A stretch of DNA of 64,000 bases, taken from assembly GCF_013618475.1 (NCBI RefSeq), contig NZ_JABJVN010000003.1, forward strand, positions 124,001 to 188,000, in the 5' to 3' direction. The position numbers and the translations under genes are program-made. The stretch's first letter is position 1, and each line of letters opens with the position of its first letter. A model generated the notes under the pieces. It made no database searches. It was not told where the DNA came from and worked only from the letters and a program-made list of their open reading frames with translations. Of the stretch, positions 14,424-23,797 are shown in pieces. The stretch comes from Saccharibacillus deserti. GTDB lineage: Bacteria; Bacillota; Bacilli; Paenibacillales; Paenibacillaceae.

Positions 14424-16814
14424 ATGAACGAATCCCCGCGGAACATTTCGAATGCGGCGGAAGAAGGTCCCCACGAATCCGAGCGCCACGAAGACCTCGG
14501 CGGCGGAGCGGAAGTCACGTACGTGCACAACGAGAACGGCCCGACCCTCGGACTGTCGCCGCTGTCCGGGGTAGGCGTGATCGAGCGGGACGGACTCTTT
14601 TTCAAAGACCTGAACCGCAGCGGCGAACTCGAACCGTACAAAGACTGGCGGCTCCCGGCGGAAGAACGGGCCAGGGATCTGGCTTCCCGCATGACGACCG
14701 AGCAGATCGCGGGATTGATGCTGTACAGCCGCCACCAGTCGATCCCGGCGGGCAGCACGAATTGGCATGCCTCCACTTACGGCGGCAAATCCTATGAAGA
14801 GAGCGGCGCCAAGCCGTGGGATCTGACGGACGAGCAGCTGTCTTTTCTGCGCGACGATCATCTGCGGCATATTCTCGTCACGACGGTAGAGAGTCCGGCG
14901 GCAGCCGCGCGCTGGAACAATCTCGTGCAGGCGTATGCGGAATCGACCGGCCTCGGCATTCCCGCCAATAACAGTTCGGATCCGCGCCACGGCTCGGATT
15001 CCGACTCGGAATTCAACGCCGGAGCGGGCGGGCGCATCTCGATGTGGCCGGAAAGTCTCGGCCTGGCGGCGGCTTTCGATCCGGCGCTCGTCCGCCGCTT
15101 CGGCGAGATCGCCGCCCGCGAATACCGCGCGCTTGGCTTGACGACGGCGCTGTCGCCGCAGGTGGACGTCGCCACGGACCCGCGCTGGTTCCGTTTCAAC
15201 GGCACGTTCGGCGAAGATTCGAAGCTGTCGACCGATCTCGGGCGCGCTTATATCGACGGCTTCCAGACGTCGGCCGGCGAAGACGGGATCGAAGGCGGCT
15301 GGGGACGGAGCAGCGTCAACGCCATGGTCAAGCATTGGCCGGGCGGCGGTTCGGGCGAAGCGGGCCGGGACGCGCATTACGCCAGCGGCAAATACGCGGT
15401 GTATCCGGGCGGGAATTTCGCGGAGCACCTGAAGCCGTTTACGGACGGGGCGTTCAAGCTTGAAGGCGGCACGGAGCAGGCTTCGGCGGTCATGCCGTAT
15501 TACACGGTGTCGTGGGAGCAGGACACGAAGAACGGCGAGAACGTGGGCAATTCGTACAGCCGCTACCTCATTACGGATCTGCTGCGCGAGCAGTACGGCT
15601 ACGATGGCGTCGTCTGTACCGACTGGCTGATCACGGCCGACGAGAACGGGGAAAAAGATTCGTTTCTCAGCGGCAAGCCGTGGGGCGTAGAGTCGCTCAG
15701 CGTCGCCGAGCGGCATTACAGGCTGCTGCTGGCCGGCGTCGACCAGTTCGGCGGCAACAACGAAGCGGGGCCGGTGCTGGAAGCGTACGCGATGGGCGCG
15801 GCCGAGCACGGCGAAGAATGGATGCGGGCGCGCTTCGAGCGCTCGGCGGTCCGGCTGCTGCGCAACTTGTTCCGGGTCGGGCTGTTCGAGAATCCGTATC
15901 TGGAACCGTCTGACAGCGAGCGGATCGTCGGGCATCCGGACCATATGCAGGCCGGCTACGAAGCGCAGTTGAAATCGGTCGTGCTGCTCAAGAACAGCGG
16001 GAACCGGACGGTCGGAGGACGGAGCGGGGGAAGCAAAGGCGAAGGGCTGCCAGTGATTCAGCCGAACCGCAGAGGGGTCCTACCGCTGCCTCGCCGCAGC
16101 AAAGTCTATATCCCGCAGCGTTATATCGCGCCGGGCCGGGACTGGTTCGGCAATCCGACGCCGGAGCGGACCGTCGATCCGTTAAACGCGGACATCGTGT
16201 CCCGCTATTTCGACATGACGTCAGACCCGGGTCAGGCCGACTTCGCGCTCGTCTGCATCGCCAACCCGGATTCCGGGATGGGCTACAGCCGGGAAGATGC
16301 GGCGGCCGGCGGCAGCGGCTATGTGCCGATCAGCCTCCAGTATCGGCCTTACACGGCCGAAGGCGGCCGGACGGCGAGCCTGGCCGGCGACCCCCGGCCG
16401 AGCGACGTGCTGAACCGCGCGCATGCCGGCAAATCGGTGCGGACGCGCAACGAATCGGATCTTGATCGGGTGCTCGATACGCGCGCGAAGATGGGCGGCA
16501 AGCCGGTCATTGTCTCGATGACCTTGTCCAACCCGGCGGTGGTCGCCGAGTTCGAACCCGAAGCCGACGCCATTCTGGCGAACTTCGGCCTGCAGGACCA
16601 GGCGCTGCTTGCGATCCTGTGCGGCGAGGCCGAACCTTCCGGCCTGCTGCCGATGCAGATGCCGGCGGACATGGCTGCCGTCGAAGCGCAGCTCGAAGAC
16701 GTTCCGCGCGACATGGCCTGCCATGTCGATACGGAGGGCCACGCCTACGACTTCGCGTTCGGCTTGAACTTCGGCGGCGTGATCGACGACGAGCGGGTAC
16801 GGAAGTATCGGTGA
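14424..16814 (+). CDS. Glycoside hydrolase family 3 protein, cytoplasmic
   Basis: 796 aa from the ATG at 14424; GGAGG lies 8 bases before it, while the in-frame ATG at 14409 overlaps that site. No signal peptide. The GH3 TIM barrel contains IPANNSSDPRHGSDS, LSPQVDVATDPRW, VNAMVKHWPGGGSGEAGRDAH (the KH...R.SH-like substrate site) and YGYDGVVCTDW, whose Asp is the expected nucleophile. A second alpha/beta domain follows (SVVLLKN, PVIVSMTLSNPAVV, GEAEPSGLLPMQMP). It probably hydrolyses beta-linked gluco- or xylo-oligosaccharides imported into the cell. A basic, Gly-rich linker near residues 530-555 is unusual. TATAAT at 14368-14373 may be the -10. Confidence 0.88.
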   Translation: MNESPRNISNAAEEGPHESERHEDLGGGAEVTYVHNENGPTLGLSPLSGVGVIERDGLFFKDLNRSGELEPYKDWRLPAEERARDLASRMTTEQIAGLMLYSRHQSIPAGSTNWHASTYGGKSYEESGAKPWDLTDEQLSFLRDDHLRHILVTTVESPAAAARWNNLVQAYAESTGLGIPANNSSDPRHGSDSDSEFNAGAGGRISMWPESLGLAAAFDPALVRRFGEIAAREYRALGLTTALSPQVDVATDPRWFRFNGTFGEDSKLSTDLGRAYIDGFQTSAGEDGIEGGWGRSSVNAMVKHWPGGGSGEAGRDAHYASGKYAVYPGGNFAEHLKPFTDGAFKLEGGTEQASAVMPYYTVSWEQDTKNGENVGNSYSRYLITDLLREQYGYDGVVCTDWLITADENGEKDSFLSGKPWGVESLSVAERHYRLLLAGVDQFGGNNEAGPVLEAYAMGAAEHGEEWMRARFERSAVRLLRNLFRVGLFENPYLEPSDSERIVGHPDHMQAGYEAQLKSVVLLKNSGNRTVGGRSGGSKGEGLPVIQPNRRGVLPLPRRSKVYIPQRYIAPGRDWFGNPTPERTVDPLNADIVSRYFDMTSDPGQADFALVCIANPDSGMGYSREDAAAGGSGYVPISLQYRPYTAEGGRTASLAGDPRPSDVLNRAHAGKSVRTRNESDLDRVLDTRAKMGGKPVIVSMTLSNPAVVAEFEPEADAILANFGLQDQALLAILCGEAEPSGLLPMQMPADMAAVEAQLEDVPRDMACHVDTEGHAYDFAFGLNFGGVIDDERVRKYR

Positions 16815-16904
16815 GCGGAGACTGACAGGCGATTTAAGGCTGCAAAAGGATGGGCAAGCGCAGCCGCCCCGGCTTCTATCCTACGTCAAAAGGAGGGTTC
16901 CACC

Positions 16905-17540
16905 ATGCCCGAACAAACGCCGCTTCGCGAGAAGCTTACCTTCGCCATGGGCTGCTTCTGGGGACCGGAAGACCGGTTCGCCCGGGTGCCGGGCGTTACC
17001 GGAACGCGCGTGGGCTACTGCGGCGGCGATTCGCCGTCCGGATCAGCCCCGCCTGGCGCCTCGTCATCGCGCACCGTTTCCGGCGCACCCGAACCGGCTG
17101 CTCCCGCCTTGTCAGGGCCCGGCCCTTCGGCCTCCTCGTCCGACATTCCCGCTTCCGGCCTATCGCCCGCTCCGACCCACCGCCGCCTCGCCGGTCACTC
17201 CGAGGCGGTCGAAGTGGAGTTCGATCCGCGGATCGTTTCCCTGGAGCAGCTGCTCGCGAAATTCTGGAGCGAGCATAAGCCGGCGGCGATCGAAGGCTAT
17301 AAACCGGACGATTCCCGCTATCGCTCGATCCTTTTTTACCGGAACGAAGAGCAGAGGGCGGCGATGGAGCGAATGCAGAGCGGGAGAACGGACGCCGGCC
17401 GAAGCCGTGCATGGACCGGACTGCGCCCTCTTGGCGTCTTCTATCCGGCGGAAGAGAAGCACCAGCGGTACGAAGAGAAGAAGCGGGCGCGAACCCGTTC
17501 AGGGGAACAGGCCGCGGCGCAAGAGCAAAGAGACAAATAA
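16905..17540 (+). CDS. msrA: Peptide-methionine (S)-S-oxide reductase with low-complexity insert
   Basis: 211 aa, start after AAAAGGAGGGTTCCACC. FAMGCFWGPEDRF contains the MsrA catalytic Cys17 in GCFWG, GVTGTRVGYCGG follows, then after a gap GHSEAVEVEFDP, LLAKFWSEHKP and YRSILFY, all family hallmarks. Between GGDSP and THRRLAGHSE, where MsrA normally has about 6-8 residues (GTKPNPTYHDLG), there is a stretch of about 48 residues (43-90) rich in Ser, Pro, Ala and Gly. The insert is in frame and the rest is intact, so activity is plausible. The enzyme would repair methionine-S-sulfoxide in the cytoplasm. It lies 90 bases after GH3. Confidence 0.82.
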   Translation: MPEQTPLREKLTFAMGCFWGPEDRFARVPGVTGTRVGYCGGDSPSGSAPPGASSSRTVSGAPEPAAPALSGPGPSASSSDIPASGLSPAPTHRRLAGHSEAVEVEFDPRIVSLEQLLAKFWSEHKPAAIEGYKPDDSRYRSILFYRNEEQRAAMERMQSGRTDAGRSRAWTGLRPLGVFYPAEEKHQRYEEKKRARTRSGEQAAAQEQRDK

Positions 17541-17723
17541 GCGCGAAGGTAGAGGGTTCCCGATCGTTCGGAGCTGCGCGGATCGTCCGCCCTACCCGCT
17601 CAAAGCCGGATCTTTCCACGCGCACGCGCCGGGTTTTCCCGGTTTTGCGGCGGCAAATTTGCGATAAACGATACGCGGCTTTCTACTTTCAGGTACAATC
17701 GGGGCATAGGGGAGGGGATCTGC

Positions 17724-18485
17724 ATGAACCATTTCGACAAAGGCATCGAGTGCTACAACCGAAGAGACTTCCGGAATGCCGATTTTTATTTTAAAAAGGC
17801 GCTGGTGGAAAAAGGAATGGATGCCGAGACTCTCGATTACCTCGGACGCTGCCGGCTGATGCTGGGCGATTCGCGCGGCGCGCTGGAGCTGTTCGACCAG
17901 ACGATGAAGATGCGGCCGACCTGGGAAAATCCGTATGCCGGCAAAGCGCGGGTATATGCGAATCGCGGCAAGAACGAAGAAGCCGAAGCCATGGCGCGGC
18001 GTGCGCTTATGCTGAACGCGGAATCCGCAGACAGCTGGTCGGTGCTGGCTTACGTCTGCGAACGAACGATGCGGCTCAAGGAAGCCAAGTCCTGCTATTT
18101 GCGTGCGATCGAACTGGATCCCCGTCTGGAAGAGGCGCATGTGCATTTGTCCGTCGTCTACTACCAGCTGTGGGAACCGTATTCGAAGTGTCTGGAGCAG
18201 CTCGAACGGGCGCTGGACGTCAATCCCCAATCGACCGATGCCCTGTTCAACAAAGGGTTGATCAATAAAGATCTGCGCCGCTACGGAGCAAGCAAAGCGG
18301 CGTTCGAGAAGCTGCTCGCGATCGACCCGGAAGACCGGGAAGCGAATCTGGAGCTGGCGGAGCTGTACAAAAGAGACCGCCAGTACGAGAAAGCGCAGCA
18401 GTGCATGGCACGGGCCCGCGAGCGCCGATCGTATGACGGCCGGGTAGGCGCAAGATCGCAGGATCGCGGGAAAACGGATCGCTAG
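17724..18485 (+). CDS. Tetratricopeptide-repeat protein
   Basis: 253 aa, ATG after GGGAGGGGATCTGC. At least six TPR units run through residues 1-230, for example GIECYNRRDFRNADFYFKKA, AETLDYLGRCRLMLGDSRGA, SWSVLAYVCERTMRLKEAKS and ALFNKGLINKDLRRYGASKA, with the usual Gly8/Tyr11/Ala20 spacing. No signal peptide or enzyme domain is visible, so it is a cytoplasmic protein-interaction scaffold of unknown partner. The basic C-terminus (after residue 235) is disordered in appearance. The GNAT gene starts 64 bases later and could be cotranscribed. Confidence 0.85.
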   Translation: MNHFDKGIECYNRRDFRNADFYFKKALVEKGMDAETLDYLGRCRLMLGDSRGALELFDQTMKMRPTWENPYAGKARVYANRGKNEEAEAMARRALMLNAESADSWSVLAYVCERTMRLKEAKSCYLRAIELDPRLEEAHVHLSVVYYQLWEPYSKCLEQLERALDVNPQSTDALFNKGLINKDLRRYGASKAAFEKLLAIDPEDREANLELAELYKRDRQYEKAQQCMARARERRSYDGRVGARSQDRGKTDR

Positions 18486-18549
18486 CCGCTTGTTCCAAGC
18501 GGAGGGGAGCGGCCGTGTCGGCCCGCTTTTGCATAAGGAGGCCAAGCCG

Positions 18550-19035
18550 ATGACGAAACAGCAAAATCAAGCGGAAGCACTCTCGGTGCGCCAAATTCCG
18601 TTCGCCGAAGCCGAGTACGAACAGGCGCTGAAGCTGCGCGACGAGGTACTGCGCCGTCCGCTGGGCATGAGCATCGCGGACGACGATTTGTCCGGCGATG
18701 CCGACGCGCTGCATATCGGGGCTTTTGCCCGAAGCGGGGCCGGAGACGCTCACGCCGAGCGGCTGGTCGGTACGCTGCTGCTTCGCGCCTTGGACGGGCG
18801 CACCCTGCAGATGAAGCAGGTGGCGGTCGAAAAAGCGCGGCGCGGAACGGGAACCGGGCGGGACATGGTGCGGTTCGCCGAAGTTCGGGCCGCCGAGCTT
18901 GGATACGGCGAGATCGTATTGCATGCGCGGGAGAACGCGGTGCCTTTTTACGAGAAGCTGGAGTATATCCGAGAAGGCGAGCGGTTCGAAGAAATCGGCA
19001 TTCCGCATTACAGGATGCGCAGGGAACTAGGCTGA
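18550..19035 (+). CDS. GNAT family N-acetyltransferase
   Basis: 161 aa from the ATG at 18550 with TAAGGAGGCCAAGCCG upstream. The N-terminal ALKLRDEVLRRPLGM, central LQMKQVAVEKARRGTGTGRDMV (acetyl-CoA-binding Q/RxxGxG loop) and ENAVPFYEKLEY with the late Tyr are typical of the ElaA/YitI-like GNAT branch. Substrate is unknown. A terminator follows immediately. Confidence 0.85.
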   Translation: MTKQQNQAEALSVRQIPFAEAEYEQALKLRDEVLRRPLGMSIADDDLSGDADALHIGAFARSGAGDAHAERLVGTLLLRALDGRTLQMKQVAVEKARRGTGTGRDMVRFAEVRAAELGYGEIVLHARENAVPFYEKLEYIREGERFEEIGIPHYRMRRELG

Positions 19036-19053
19036 TGCCCGCCTCGAATAATC

Positions 19054-19104
19054 AAAAAAACCTGAACGACCGGCAGGGAAAAGCGCCGGCTGTTCAGGTT
19101 TTTT
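19054..19104. terminator. Bidirectional terminator
   Basis: A-run, stem CCTGAAC/GTTCAGG extended by CCGGC/GCCGG, then T6. It serves the GNAT gene and the converging Gfo/Idh gene. Confidence 0.9.
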
Positions 19105-19125
19105 GTCGTGGGCATCCTAGAATCT

Positions 19126-20229
19126 TTATTCCACATATCCCCGGACAAGTCCCAGCGGCAGCGGGCGGGGCTGCTCGCAGGTCGTGGTCAGTTGCGCATA
19201 CACGCCGCTGTCCGAACTGGTATGGAACGCGTGCATGATTTCCAGCACGTGGTTCGCCAATTCGCCGTTTGCGCGCGGCGTGCCGCCGTTTACGATGCAG
19301 TGGGCCATGTCGGCGATGCCGAGTCCCCGGCTGTTCTCGGCGTATTGATGCACGACCGGAATCTCCTTGAACTCGTTCCCGCCGGCCGGGCGCAGCAGCA
19401 CCGGACCGCCGAAGTTGTTCGGATCGGGGACGAGCAGGGTGCCAAGCGTGCCGTAGATTTCGATGAACGGCAGCGTGCTGCTCCAGACGTCGAAGCTCGT
19501 GATCATCGTCGCGACCGCCCCGCCGCGAAACCGCACCGTGCCCGCGATATGCGTCGGAACTTCAACGTCGATCTTCTCGCCGAACAGCGGCTGGCTGGTG
19601 ATCGTGCGCTGCTCGAACGATTTGGCCGCCATGCCCGCCACGGTCTGCGCCGGACCGAGCAGCGAGACGAGCGCGGTCAGGTAATACGGCCCCATATCGA
19701 ACATCGGGCCGCCGCCGGCCTGGTAATAGAACGCCGGATTCGGGTGCCAGTTCTCGTGGCCGTGGCCCAGCATGAAGGCGGTCGCCGCGACCGGCGTTCC
19801 GATATAGCCGTCGTCGATCAGCTTGCGGGAAGTCTGCAGGCCGGCGCCGAGGAAGGTATCCGGCGCGCCGCCGAGCAGCAGTCCTTTTTCGCGGGCCAAT
19901 TCGACCAGTTCGCTGCCCTGCCCGGGCAACAGGGAGAGCGGCTTTTCCACGTAAACGTGCTTGCCGTGCTCCAGCGCCAGACGGCAGATGCGGAAATGGT
20001 CGCCCGGCGTCGTCAGATTGAGTACGATCTCGATTTCCGGGCTGGCCAGAATCTGCTCGGCTGTCCACTGGTTCGGAATGCCGTATTTCTCCGCGGCCGC
20101 GGCCATCCGTTCTTCGCTGATGTCGGAGATCGCGTACACTTCCGTGTTGGCGAACGTCCGGGTCAGATTTTCCAGGTAGATGCCGCTTATATTGCCGCAG
20201 CCGATGATGCCGATTTTTACTTTGCGCAT
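19126..20229 (-). CDS. Gfo/Idh/MocA family oxidoreductase
   Basis: 367 aa. IGIIGCGNISGIYL at the N-terminus is the Rossmann NAD(P) site; HVYVEKPLSL has the EKP motif with the catalytic Lys, and GGGPMFDMGPYYLTAL supplies the catalytic Asp region. The C-terminal alpha/beta domain fits the family. It would oxidise or epimerise a sugar or cyclitol. It is the second gene of a two-gene operon behind a ThuA-like gene (40-base gap), a partnership seen in disaccharide and 3-keto-sugar metabolism, and an AraC-type regulator is divergent from the pair. Confidence 0.9.
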   Translation of the reverse strand: MRKVKIGIIGCGNISGIYLENLTRTFANTEVYAISDISEERMAAAAEKYGIPNQWTAEQILASPEIEIVLNLTTPGDHFRICRLALEHGKHVYVEKPLSLLPGQGSELVELAREKGLLLGGAPDTFLGAGLQTSRKLIDDGYIGTPVAATAFMLGHGHENWHPNPAFYYQAGGGPMFDMGPYYLTALVSLLGPAQTVAGMAAKSFEQRTITSQPLFGEKIDVEVPTHIAGTVRFRGGAVATMITSFDVWSSTLPFIEIYGTLGTLLVPDPNNFGGPVLLRPAGGNEFKEIPVVHQYAENSRGLGIADMAHCIVNGGTPRANGELANHVLEIMHAFHTSSDSGVYAQLTTTCEQPRPLPLGLVRGYVE

Positions 20230-20269
20230 GGCTGTTTCCGCCTCTCGTCCGTTGGGAATAGGTTCACGT

Positions 20270-20929
20270 TCAGCGCGCCGCCCACAGCATGCCGCGCCGC
20301 ATCAGTTCTTTGGCTTCCGGAATATCGAAAATGTTCGCCTGGTGGCCAAGCGAGTTATAGAAGACTTTGCCCGCGCCCCAGCGCTTGGTGTAGACGACCG
20401 GCATCACGGTTTCGCCGTTGGCGGAATGGGGGCCTTCGCTGATCTTGAACGTCGTGGTAGCCAGCACATCCACTACCGGATCGACATGCAGGTAATACTG
20501 CTCCGATTTGACGGTGAAATCCGGGATATTCTCGACGATCGGGCTGGAAGAAGTCCGCGTCATGCGCACTTCATACTCCACGCCGTCGTTGAACGGATGC
20601 GCCACCCACTGTGATCCGGTCAAAAATTGCCACTCGACGCTGTTGCGGAAGGAGTCGCACATGCCGCCGTGGCAGCCCGCCATACCCACGCCGGATTCCA
20701 CCGCTTTGAGCACCGGTTGAAGCTGCTCGTTACTGATCTCGCCCATGGTCCATACCGGCACGATCAGATCGAGCTTCAGCAGCCGTTCCTCGTCCAGAAA
20801 AGCGTCCAATGTATAAGAAATCTCCGCTTCGAATCCTTCCTGACGAAGCGTTTCCGCGAAAATGTCGGCGACTTCCTTCGGCTGGTGTCCGTCCCAGCCT
20901 CCGCTTACGATCAAAGCCTGCTTGCTCAT
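20270..20929 (-). CDS. ThuA-like (trehalose utilisation) domain protein
   Basis: 219 aa, the full length of a single ThuA domain (class I glutamine-amidotransferase-like fold). ALIVSGGWDGHQPKEVADIF opens the domain, GMAGCHGGMCDSFR is the nucleophile-elbow-like turn, and VVYTKRWGAGKVFYNSLGHQ is the conserved C-terminal block. ThuA proteins participate in trehalose and related disaccharide breakdown, often converting keto-sugars with a Gfo/Idh partner, as here. GGGAG precedes the ATG. It heads the operon that is divergent from the AraC gene. Confidence 0.88.
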   Translation of the reverse strand: MSKQALIVSGGWDGHQPKEVADIFAETLRQEGFEAEISYTLDAFLDEERLLKLDLIVPVWTMGEISNEQLQPVLKAVESGVGMAGCHGGMCDSFRNSVEWQFLTGSQWVAHPFNDGVEYEVRMTRTSSSPIVENIPDFTVKSEQYYLHVDPVVDVLATTTFKISEGPHSANGETVMPVVYTKRWGAGKVFYNSLGHQANIFDIPEAKELMRRGMLWAAR

Positions 20930-21027
20930 CCTATCGATCTCCCATCTCTTGTGCGAATATGAAACCTGCTGATTAATCCTACAGCCATATTGTAAAGGAA
21001 GCCCTTACACGAAGCGCGCCATATTCG

Positions 21028-21056
21028 TTGTGAAAGTGGACGATTTTTGCTATTAT
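21028..21056 (+). promoter_or_regulatory. Predicted promoter of the AraC regulator gene
   Basis: -35 TTGTGA (21028-21033), 17-bp spacer, -10 TATTAT (21051-21056); the ribosome-binding site and ATG follow at 21079-21091. Confidence 0.65.
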
Positions 21057-21090
21057 GCAGCTACTTAAGCAGAAGAACGGAGGCACGGCG

Positions 21091-21942
21091 ATGAAAGCTT
21101 TTCACGAAAACCGGATCTATGGCAGCGGTCTGCCGGTCCAGATCTCGACCGTACGCAATATCAATTTTCTGGCGCATTGGCATCACGATGTGGAGTTTAT
21201 CTACGTGAGCGAAGGTTCGCTTCAGGTCGGAATCAACTCCGGAACGCGAACGCTGCGGGCGGGCGAATTCGCTTTTTGCGGCAGCGGAGATATTCATTAT
21301 TATGACAGCGGCCGAAGCGAGTCGGAGATTATTCTGGTCGTGTTCAACCCCCGGCTGATCGGCAGCACGGCAGGTTGGCCGGAAGAAGGGGTGGTCCGCT
21401 CGCCGTTTATTCCGTATTCGGAAACGGGCGTCCCGTCCGCGTTCGAACGGGAAGCGCTGGAGGAATTGGCCGGCGTAATGAAGCGGATCGAAGCGGAAGG
21501 AGCGGAAGGGCGGGAGCAGTCGGATGCGGTAATCACCGGGCTGCTTCATATGCTGTGCGGGTTGGCGCTGCGCTATGCGTCGGCGGCGGCACCGGACAGC
21601 AGACGGAGCGCCCGTTCGGCCGCCCATCTCAAGGTGACGCAGGAACTGCTGGATTATCTCGACCGAAACTGCACGCTGCCGCTTACTCTTCAAGACGGAG
21701 CGGAGCGGGCGCGGATGAGCGTGTTTCATTTTTCCCGGTTTTTCAAGAATGTGACCGGCATGAACTACAATACCTATCTCAACGAGCTGCGGATCGGCCG
21801 CGCCGAGCGGATGATCGTCGGCACCGACGCCAAGCTGATCGATATTGCGCTGGAATGCGGATTCGGCAATGTGCGGACGTTCAACCGGGTGTTTCGGCAG
21901 CTGCGGGGAGGCGCTCCATCGGAGCTGAGAAGAAAAAAATAA
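21091..21942 (+). CDS. AraC-family regulator with N-terminal cupin
   Basis: 283 aa from the ATG at 21091 (ACGGAGG upstream). The N-terminal cupin has AHWHHDVEFIYVSEGSLQ and RAGEFAFCGSGDIHYYD, the usual sugar-sensing fold. The C-terminal 100 residues carry the two helix-turn-helix motifs: LTLQDGAERARMSVFHFSRF and LIDIALECGFGNVRTFNRVF. It is divergent from the ThuA-Gfo operon, and the gap holds promoters for both, so it is the likely activator of that operon in response to a sugar. No operator repeat is obvious. Confidence 0.9.
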   Translation: MKAFHENRIYGSGLPVQISTVRNINFLAHWHHDVEFIYVSEGSLQVGINSGTRTLRAGEFAFCGSGDIHYYDSGRSESEIILVVFNPRLIGSTAGWPEEGVVRSPFIPYSETGVPSAFEREALEELAGVMKRIEAEGAEGREQSDAVITGLLHMLCGLALRYASAAAPDSRRSARSAAHLKVTQELLDYLDRNCTLPLTLQDGAERARMSVFHFSRFFKNVTGMNYNTYLNELRIGRAERMIVGTDAKLIDIALECGFGNVRTFNRVFRQLRGGAPSELRRKK

Positions 21943-22179
21943 AAGAAATCCTTTTTTTTAAGACGTTTGTGTGATGAAAATCGTCTAGTAAAGAGAAGGC
22001 TGTGATAGGAGGGGATAAAACGGCGGCAGATGCGTTCCCCCAAAACTTTTTTAAATTATTTTTCTTTTTTTCCGAACTGTGCGTACGAGTTAATTGTCTC
22101 CATTTAAGTAAATATAAGTTATTTCCCTCTGTCGGATGTTCAAGTTTCACGAAAATACCCTATTCAAGGAGGAAACAAC

Positions 22180-23457
22180 ATGAAAAAGTCTTTTAAACCC
22201 GCAATGCTGAGCATGGCCGTCGCACTGGGAATTACCGGAGTCGGTGCGGGAGGAGCCTATGCCGCGCAGCCGGCAAGCGAATTGGATTGGTCGTACAAAG
22301 TTCCGGCGAACCTGGATCTCGACAGCGGGTTCCGGTTTGGTACATTTGCGGGCGACAATCTGTATTTCTGGGCGGTCAAAGGAAACAAGTCGCATATCGT
22401 GCAGTCTTTCGATCAAGACAATGGCGGCAAGGACAACTGGACTTACGATTTCAGAGGCAGCTCGGAAATCCTGACGAGCAGCGGGCAGGTCCTGCATGAC
22501 AAAGACGGCAATTCATACTTCCTGAGAAAAAAAGACAAGGATAAGCAGTATAAGCTGGAAGTGGTCAATGCCGAAGGCAAACTCAAATGGGAAACCTCTC
22601 TGGGAGGCGGAGACGTCAAGCAGTTTCAAATTCTGGATAACGACAGCCTTGTCGTTACCGATATCGCCTACCCGAAAAATGCGGAAGTCGTACAAACTTT
22701 CTCCATCTTCGACAAAAATGGCAAGCTGAAAAGCACGAAGAAAGTGAAAGCTTCGGAAATCCATAACGAAGGTGCCCTGATCAGCCTGCTTCCCAACGGG
22801 CAAGTGCTGGCTCAAGGCCCGAAAATCCAATTGTTCCGAAGCTTGAACGATCTGAAAAAACCCGTGCTGGAACATCAAATGCCTAAATGGACCACGATCG
22901 GCCTTAACGGGCGATCCGTTGATTTCGGTCCGGCCGTCTTCTCGTTAAGCGGAGGTCAAACGCTGATCCAGTTCGATAAATCGGATATGAGCGCGGTCGA
23001 GATCAAAGAAGGCGCTCAGGAAATCGATCCGAAGCTGATCAAGCGCAGCAAATCGCTGGTTCTGTTCGATGCCCAAGGCGTCAAGAAGTGGGAGCGCGAG
23101 CTGTCGACAAAAGCCGCATTTGTACCGACCGGAGACGGATTCGTGCTGCAAAGCGGAAACAAGCTTGAGCTGTACGGAGCCGACAACAAGCTGAGAACGG
23201 GCAAAGACTTCGAAGGCGAAGACCTGTGGCTGGCCAAAGCGAAAACGACGGACGAAATCGTGCTGACCAGCGAAAAAGCCGGGACGTTCAAAGCTCTCGA
23301 TCCCAAAGATCTGAGCGTCAAATACGAACTCGACATGAACGAAGAATCGCCGGCACAAGCAACCTATTCGTTCCTGTACGAAGGCGGCGGCGAGCTGTAT
23401 GTGCATGCGACGGACGGCAATGTGAACAAGACGGTGTCGCATTATACGCTGAAATAA
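22180..23457 (+). CDS. Secreted beta-propeller-like (PQQ/WD-type repeat) protein
   Basis: 425 aa with AAGGAGGAAACAAC before the ATG and a clear signal peptide (KKSFKPAMLSMAVALGITG, cleavage near YAAQ about residue 29). The rest is built of repeated strands such as GDNLYFWAVKGNKSHIVQSF, DGNSYFLRKKD, VVNAEGKLKWETSL and FDAQGVKKWERELS; the 'GKxKWExxL' wording resembles PQQ-binding propeller repeats. No catalytic motif is recognised. Function is unknown; a secreted binding or scaffold protein is likely. A damaged second copy of its C-terminus lies just downstream, so the gene was once duplicated. The 237 bases upstream are AT-rich and hold no gene I can support. Confidence 0.7.
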   Translation: MKKSFKPAMLSMAVALGITGVGAGGAYAAQPASELDWSYKVPANLDLDSGFRFGTFAGDNLYFWAVKGNKSHIVQSFDQDNGGKDNWTYDFRGSSEILTSSGQVLHDKDGNSYFLRKKDKDKQYKLEVVNAEGKLKWETSLGGGDVKQFQILDNDSLVVTDIAYPKNAEVVQTFSIFDKNGKLKSTKKVKASEIHNEGALISLLPNGQVLAQGPKIQLFRSLNDLKKPVLEHQMPKWTTIGLNGRSVDFGPAVFSLSGGQTLIQFDKSDMSAVEIKEGAQEIDPKLIKRSKSLVLFDAQGVKKWERELSTKAAFVPTGDGFVLQSGNKLELYGADNKLRTGKDFEGEDLWLAKAKTTDEIVLTSEKAGTFKALDPKDLSVKYELDMNEESPAQATYSFLYEGGGELYVHATDGNVNKTVSHYTLK

Positions 23458-23535
23458 TCCCGAAAAAACAAAGAGTTTAGGAAAAAATTTCTGTTTCTGC
23501 GAACGATTCCGCCAAGCCGGTCGTCCCTTCTGTGA

Positions 23536-23754
23536 AATAGGGCCGCTCCAAGCGGAGAAGTCACCGTAACGAGCAAAAAAGACGGCAAGTTCCACGCACT
23601 GGACGCCAAAACCTTAAGCAAGGTGCATGAAGTCGATAGGAATGCCGATGCGGAGCGCGTTAGAGGGGACTCCTTCTGCTACGCCGGCAAAGGCGAACTG
23701 TATGTGCACCGGAAAGGCGCCGGGAACACGGTGTCGCGATATACGTTGAAATAA
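23536..23754 (+). pseudogene. Remnant C-terminus of a second propeller-like gene
   Basis: A frame open from 23536 to the TAA at 23752-23754 has no start codon or ribosome-binding site of its own. Its product (VTVTSKKDGKFHALDAKTLS, then GKGELYVH, VSRYTLK) aligns over about 65 residues with the end of the preceding intact protein (IVLTSEKAGTFKALDPKDLS, GGGELYVH, VSHYTLK). About half of the residues match, so this is a diverged paralogue tail, not a recent copy. The rest of the copy is missing, which suggests a tandem duplication followed by deletion. Confidence 0.75.
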
Positions 23755-23797
23755 AGAAACGGATTGTATACGTCCTAAGCCAGGAGAACGAACGAAA

